DNA of 64,000 nt from assembly GCA_032164295.1 (NCBI GenBank), contig JAJHTX010000007.1:1090501-1154500 (forward strand), read 5' to 3'. This DNA is from Inonotus obliquus. Lineage: Eukaryota > Basidiomycota > Agaricomycetes > Hymenochaetales > Hymenochaetaceae. Shown here one piece after another: positions 58,611 to 64,000 of the stretch. The notes beneath the pieces are model-generated. The model was not told the origin of the DNA, made no database searches, and saw only the letters and a program-made list of their open reading frames with translations. A program made the position numbers and the translations under genes. Position 1 is the first letter of the stretch; every line of letters starts with the position of its first letter.

Positions 58611-59298
58611 CACCATTTATTGAGTCCCGGCTATATCAGTCTCGTCCATAATGAATGGATGTTATCATTATTTTTCGCGCCTTAGTGAGCATTGATCGGC
58701 TTTGGGTGTTATCCGAGGGACCATGTCAAGTTGGTGTGCGCGCTGGGATCGTATTGGTTCTGGCTTCATTCACGTCACCATCTCTAGGTCGACTCGAACA
58801 GCGAGTATGGAGTGATTTTCTGACCCTCTTGCGGAAGCACTTCATGTGCAATCTCCTTCCGTACGCAGGGCTCGTTCCGCTGCCAGACAACTTGCTGCCC
58901 GTCTAGTTATGCGAATGATGTCAATATTGACGACTTTCTGATCCTTAGCCGTTGCTGTCCGCATAATCTACCCGACCACCAAACATCTGGAGGAGAGCTG
59001 ATTACCGCCGAATTATTTTCTCCGTTCTACTTAACCATGCTTCGTGTGGAGTATAGGATCTAAATATACCCGCAGGTGCTCAACTCCGATCTTTGGGGGT
59101 TTGCCAAATAGGACCTTTTCTTATCTCTGGGTAAAGAGAAGAACTTCTGCAAAGTAAACGATGGGAGTCACCAAACTCCTCATGTGCTACGACCCTAGAA
59201 GAAGTACTTCCATTGTGCAGAATGCTATCCGAATCAAATACAATGCACTCAGGCAAAGACGGCGGAGAAAGCAACATTCCTGTTACGAAACGACAAGT
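58611..59298. other. Convergent intergenic region
   Basis: About 690 bp between the stops of the PAXBP1-like and ICMT genes. An 83-codon plus frame at 58655-58906 has no recognisable feature and lies in the presumed 3' UTR. Nothing else seen. Confidence 0.45.
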
Positions 59299-60157
59299 TC
59301 ACAGGATTCCAGGAATAAACTTGGACGTGACTGTCTGCTTGTACTCCTTATAATCGGGACCTATGTTCTTGTCCGCTTCGATCAGCCGTTCCTAATCAAG
59401 GTTTCTGGTAAGCTGCATGGATTTAGCATGATCCCGGGTGACCGCTTACCTCAATGGGGACTTTGACCGTGAAAGCCGCGGCACAGATACCAAGCGCGTA
59501 CAAGGGAACAACGCTCCATCCCATTAAGGCCAAACCGATTTCCAGACACAGAACCGAGCTGTATGGTGACGATTAGTCCTGTGTGCCTGTAACAAGACAG
59601 GGAAAATAATAGTACGTGTAAAATGGGTGGCGAACTATTGCATAGGGTCCCGTGTTTACGATCTTCGGCTTTTCACGAACCTTCCAAATATGATGTAAGC
59701 TCTCCCCGAAGATAACGTCTAATGCAACTCTACTTACTCCAATAATGTGCCAGGATTGTCCGAGCTTGCGTACACAATACTCCGCATGGAGCCACGATGC
59801 AATTGACAGTGCACATCCTACTACCCTCAGTATAGTTATGGTCGAGCCGTTTAGATCATAATTTGGCAGGGTATAGGCTTTGATCCAATCGGGTTGTTGA
59901 AACCCGTTGAAAGGAACTGTAGCAAGGTAGATGATGACTGGAACGAATGTAGCGAGAGCATGAGTTGGCGTAACGAGTTTCCCCGTCCAAGAGCTAGGCA
60001 AAGAGATAAGTCGACCACCTGTGGCCTGGGCCCGAGCGAAGGCAGCGACGAGCTTGCGGAACGAAGCAAGACCACCAAGGGCGAGCGTCCCGCACACGAT
60101 GGTCTCAGTGCCAACAGAGAAAGGATCGTTAGGAATGTTGATGCCTGCGAAGTACAT
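59299..60157 (-). CDS. Isoprenylcysteine carboxyl methyltransferase family protein (ICMT-like)
   Basis: Methylates the C-terminal prenyl-cysteine of Ras-like GTPases and lipopeptide pheromones at the ER membrane, using S-adenosylmethionine; in mushrooms the pheromones need this step. ATG at 60155-60157 (MYFAGINIPNDPF). Hydrophobic spans follow (TETIVCGTLALGGLASF, PTHALATFVPVIIYLATV, STITILRVVGCALSIASWL). The catalytic C-terminal motif is restored by three introns: SWHIIGVREKPKIVNTGPYA, IVRHPFYT (HPxY), SVLCLEIGLALMGWSVVPLY, then EERLIEADKNIGPDYKEYKQ and FIPGIL with TGA at 59299-59301. The GPYxxxRHPxY and EE..L..Y..Y motifs are those of the family. One intron of 57 nt is in frame with no stop, so a simple ORF reading keeps 19 extra residues. 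Confidence 0.88.
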
Positions 60158-61452
60158 GATGGAGGATGTTAAAGGAAGACTCAACTCATCCTTCTCCCTT
60201 TTATATCTTGATCCTGACCTCCCATACAAGATACAGAACTTGGAAGAGGGAGATATTCGACTCGGAATATTGGAAGTGAAATTCAATTTTCCACTTTGTT
60301 TGCGGGATTCAAGAAAGGTGACAATACTGTATTCAACTGCAATTTACGTATCTTAACTTGCCAATCCAGAAGATTCAATAACAGGAGACTATGTCATCTA
60401 CATCACATCAACAACAACCAATGATAAGACTGCGATACCGTTCTCCTGTTTCGGGCTTTACAAGGTCTCCGTTTTGGACGTAGTCCCGCGTTTCCCGATG
60501 GCTTCTCAGCAACGGACCTTGACCACTTCTCATATTTCGATTGGTCTGAACGGCGTCCATTCACGATGGGAACGGCGATAATGCGACATGAGGTTTCCTT
60601 AGGGTCTGTGCGGGGAAATGTACCTCTCAGCTTCCCTGATGCATTGGTATTTGTAAATTTTTTGGAAGAACTTCCTCGAAGTACTTCGAAGAAGCTAAGT
60701 TATATCCAAAAATATACTTATCCTACTAGTCAGTTCGAGACTTGGTTGGTTGGTTAGGATTATCTCACCTCCAGAATCTAACTAACGGGGATGCACTGAC
60801 ATGAAAACAATTTATTTCGATATCCCGAGCTTGAGAACTGTTCATCCATAGCACTCGCACTCAGCACCCTCTCCAACTGTTCCACATTCTATAAGCGCTG
60901 ATGGCAATGATCTCCTATCCCGTCCGAATTCCATTCAGCTCAAAGGCTGACGGTAGATGGAGCATCAGCCCATCACTCGGAATCACACCTGCTTCTCATT
61001 CAGTCCCAAACACTTGCGTTGATAAGAAGGTGCGACATAGTCAGCTGAACATAAGCGGCACCAAGATGGACGCTGATACGTAACATTAGTGACTACATAG
61101 TATGTATGTACTTGGGTCATCCCGTCCGACCGGGACTGACTACTGGGATTTCCCTATGTGAGAATCCCAAGATGTTCTGAAGTTCAGCAAAGTATTGGGC
61201 CTTCACGAATAAAGACAGCTATGTGCGTGGAAATAGAAACACGTTGATTTGGTTGTTCAATGGGCTTCCGCAATCGCTCAGTCGATACAGTTTTCGATAT
61301 GATAATATATAAAAGGGAAGCAATTATAAGGACAGCTATCTATGTCTCTACTGCATGAGGAATTGAATAACTGTCACTGATGAAGATGATGAAAACAAAA
61401 CAGAGGGGTATATGTACAGTACCAGTACGACAGGCACAAATCGTCCATCAAC
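60158..61452. other. Intergenic, no supported gene
   Basis: About 1.3 kb between the start of the ICMT gene and the 3' end of the repeat-protein gene, both on the minus strand; should hold the ICMT promoter and the repeat gene's 3' UTR. Frames are short and featureless. Confidence 0.45.
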
Positions 61453-64000
61453 TTAAAAAAGCCGATCACTCAGGTGATATTCTCCGCGGTCGAAGCGCAA
61501 CCAGCGTCGAGCGTGTGTAGTAGTCGGCTCCGCCGCCGTTTCACTCGGGTGACTTGATTTGAAGCCGTTACCACCTTCCTCTAGTTCGTCGCACCATGGA
61601 ATATCATCGTCATTGCCTGAATGACGTCGTGTCAGTACGAACATTAGGCGACCTAATCAGAATACTCACCAAAGCCTTCTGTTTTCGAAGGTTTTGACTC
61701 CCCGGTTGTATGAGTACTTCCTGATTCATCACCTTGCCATCCGCCTTGTTCTGATTTGTTATTGTGTCCTTGCCAGTCGCTGTTCTCTGATTGATCACCG
61801 GATTCATTCCATCCGCCCTGCTGTGATTGATCACCGTGTTTGTTCCACCCATCTTGTTCTGATTGATCACCGTGTTCATTCCATCCACCGTGCTCTGATT
61901 GATTACCTTGCCCTTTCCATCCATCGTGATCTGGTTTGCCAGTGTATGTTGGATCCTCAGTATGTTTGCCTCCGGAATAACCCGGACCCGTATCCGAAGT
62001 GTATCGGTGATCGTCACTGTCGGTCATTGATGGATTTGGGAAGTCGGTCGGTTTGAAAGATTCCACACTTGAATCCGATTGACCAAAGAAATCATCTGAA
62101 GTTGTCGCTGGCGAGAACTCAGTGTTCGAAGGATCAGAATCGGTTCCGAATGACGAAGGGAATCCTCCAGACTCCGTGTCCACGGCGCTATGTGAAGGGT
62201 CACTGAATCCTCCATCTGTAAACGATGGGGCGTCTGTGCTATCCGTAAATGATGGGGCATCAAATACCGTATCTGATGGACCTCCGAACGACTCGCTAGA
62301 TGTATCATCGACGGGCAGAATAGAGAATTCACCTTCGGGGGAGGTTTCTGTGCTAGATACTCCGCCAAACGGATCGCTTGGTGGACCCCCAGAAGGAAGG
62401 GCTGTCGAGTCAGTCACAGATGACGTTGGCTCAGGTCCATTGCTATCTGAAGGGGCTGAGAATTGGCCATCGGAAACTTGTTCAGTTGGGTCGGGCGCTG
62501 GCATCGTCTCACTCCCGAAATCAGAAGGGAAGCTCGGAGCCGTACCGAAAGTATCGCTCGCTTGGGGGAATTCTTCAGTACCAGATGCCGAAGAAATCGC
62601 ACCTAGGCCGGTACCTGAGCTGGGATGTGAAAACTCGTCAGAGTTATCAACAGTCGCCGAAGGCGCCGCTCCGGTTTCAAAGTCAGAAGGGAAGTCTGAG
62701 AATGAACCGAAACCGTCAGAACCAGACGCTGAAGGAGCCGTTTCTATGTCTCCACTTGAGCTGGGCTCAGAAAGCCACCCAGAGTTATCGCCCGTCGCTG
62801 AAGGCGCCGCTCCGGTTTCAAAATCAGAAGGAAAATCTGAGAATGAACCGAGACCGTCAGAACCAGACGCTGACGGAGCCGTTTCTATGTCTTCACTTGA
62901 GCTGGGCTCAGAAAGCCACCCAGAGTTATCGCCCGTCGCTGAAGGCGCCGCTCCGGTTTCAAAGTCAGAAGGGAAGTCTGAGAATGAACCGAAACCGTCA
63001 GAGCCAGACGCTGAAGGAGCCGTTTCTATGTCTCCACTTGAGCTGGGCTCAGAAATCCACCCAGAGGGATCGCTCGTCGCCGAAGGCGCTTTTCCTGTCT
63101 CGAAGTCAGGAGGGGAGTCTGAGAATGAGCCAAAGCCGCCGGTCGTTGCCGAAGGTACTGCCCCGCTCTCAAGATCAGAGGAGGAGGTTGGAGCCGCGTC
63201 CGAACTGTCGCTCGCTTTGGGGAGATCTTCAGAATTAGACGCTGAAGGGAACGCATCCAGACCGGTACCTGAGCTGAAATCCCAAAAGTCGTCAGAGTCG
63301 TCGCCCGTCGCTGAAGGCGCCACACCGGTTTCAAAACCAGAAGGGAAGTCTGAGAATGAACCGAAACCGTCAGAACCAGACGCTGAAGGAGCCGTTTCTA
63401 TGTCTCCACTTGAGCTGGGCTCAGAAAGCCACCCAGAGTTATCGCCCGTCGCTGAAGGCGCCGCTCCGGTTTCAAAATCAGAAGGAAAATCTGAGAATGA
63501 ACCGAGACCGTCAGAGCCAGACGCTGACGGAGCCGTTTCTATGTCTTCACTTGAGCTGGGCTCAGAAAGCCACCCAGAGTTATCGCCCGTCGCTGAAGGC
63601 GCCGCTCCGGTTTCAAAGTCAGAAGGGAAGTCTGAGAATGAACCGAAACCGTCAGAACCAGACGCTGAAGGAGCCGTTTCTATGTCTCCACTTGAGCTGG
63701 GCTCAGAAAGCCACCCAGAGTTATCGCCCGTCGCTGAAGGCGCCGCTCCGGTTTCAAAGTCAGAAGGAAAATCTGAGAATGAACCGAACCCGTCAGAGCC
63801 AGACGTTGGTGGAGCCGAATCCAGGTTTTCACTCGAGCTGGGCTCCAAAAACCCTCCAGAAGGGTCGCTTGTCGCTGAAGGTGCCGTTCCATTCTCCGTG
63901 TCAAAAGCACCCGTTGAGGATGAGCCGGGTTCATCACTAGCTTGTGGAAAGTCTCCAGTTCCCGATTCTGAAGGAGCCGCACCTAGGTCTCCACTTGAGC
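61453..64000 (-). CDS. Ser/Gly/Asp-rich tandem-repeat protein, 5' part outside window
   Basis: Open from the right edge; no start codon inside the window (the apparent start at 63848 is a TTG). More than 780 residues are seen. The N-terminal visible part is made of 47-residue units such as EPSSSGDIETAPSASGSDGF followed by GSFSDFPSDFETGAAPSATG. A less regular Ser/Pro/Asp-rich middle follows, then a second repeat of about 12 residues (GGWNEHGDQSEQ type, 61740-61930), and after an intron (GTGAGT...TTCAG at about 61617-61669) a charged tail NDDDIPWCDELEEGG ending YHLSDRLF, TAA at 61453-61455. Highly acidic, almost no hydrophobic stretch, no transmembrane span in view. Composition suits a secreted, cell-wall or disordered adhesive protein, but that needs the missing N-terminus. 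No family recognised. Confidence 0.75.
61740..61930 (-). repeat. 36-bp coding tandem repeat, about 5 units
   Basis: Encodes the 12-residue motif GGWNEHGDQSEQ and variants (DGWNKHGDQSQQ, GGWNESGDQSEN, SDWQGHNNKSEQ). On the plus strand the recurring marks are CTGATTGATCACC and TTCCATCC. Confidence 0.8.
62704..63850 (-). repeat. 141-bp coding tandem repeats in a 654-bp higher-order duplication
   Basis: Matching points (GAACCG on the plus strand) recur at 62704, 62845, 62986, then 63358, 63499, 63640, 63781. Spacing is 141 bp within blocks, while 62704 to 63358, 62845 to 63499 and 62986 to 63640 are each 654 bp (218 codons). So a block of three units plus its flank was copied as a whole; unit 2 of each block even shares the same variants (SSSED, SDGLGS). 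Units are nearly identical at DNA level. Confidence 0.9.

Noticed and set aside
58655..58906. 83-codon plus frame after the PAXBP1-like gene
   Set aside because: Hydrophobic but without motif or intron; sits where the 3' UTR should be.
62378..63940. Long plus-strand frames opposite the repeat protein
   Set aside because: They repeat with the same 141-bp period only because they are antisense to it; the minus frame has the intron and the stop in keeping with a gene.

Overview
The window is nuclear DNA of a filamentous fungus, most likely a mushroom-forming basidiomycete (Agaricomycetes). Genes are dense, on both strands, and cut by many short (about 47-85 nt) GT-AG introns. The families also fit: DUF5745, TAP-type alpha/beta hydrolases, secreted PEBP proteins, single-pass SH3 proteins and FYR-domain proteins. 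I found no prokaryotic, organellar or viral block. Gene models were spliced by eye from donor/acceptor sites and reading frame, so exon edges are inferences unless a family motif crosses the junction.

Layout: 2-3527 is the 3' half of an ABCB (MDR/Ste6-type) transporter, cut by the left edge. 5559-7498 encodes a single-pass surface protein with a proline-rich tail. 8215-16169 (minus) holds a small micro-exon gene, a PNPOx/ferredoxin-reductase fusion, a TAP-family hydrolase with signs of damage, and ERV46. 16406-18918 is VPS45. 20433-20813 is a GSKIP-like protein, followed by about 3 kb without a supported gene, rich in simple repeats near 22.7-23.7 kb. 23699-25849 is a transmembrane SH3 protein and 27694-30484 an FYRN/FYRC nuclear protein. 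32280-36376 holds a mitochondrial LEA-like protein, a DUF5745 protein and MPDU1. 36591-36664 is an initiator tRNA-Met. 36944-40149 holds a FIST-domain protein and a zinc alcohol dehydrogenase.

40925-45584 is a tandem array of three secreted PEBP-family genes, with a 649-bp terminal-inverted-repeat element (TA target site) upstream of the second. 46016-50460 is UFD2 (U-box E4), divergent from mitochondrial ribosomal protein bL35m. 51559-51800 is a newly assembled two-exon small secreted cysteine-rich protein. 52182-53866 is a multi-pass membrane protein. A Rad60/Esc2-type SUMO-like protein and a PAXBP1/GCFC2-type splicing factor share a 180-bp divergent promoter. 59299-60157 is an isoprenylcysteine methyltransferase. 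The right edge cuts a Ser/Gly/Asp-rich protein built of 141-bp repeats inside a 654-bp higher-order duplication.

Most genes are unrelated housekeeping functions: secretory traffic (ERV46, VPS45, MPDU1), ubiquitin/SUMO (UFD2, Rad60-like), splicing and mitochondrial translation. There is no biosynthetic cluster. The accessory-looking parts are the PEBP array with its transposon, the two small secreted protein candidates, the repeat protein and the damaged hydrolase.
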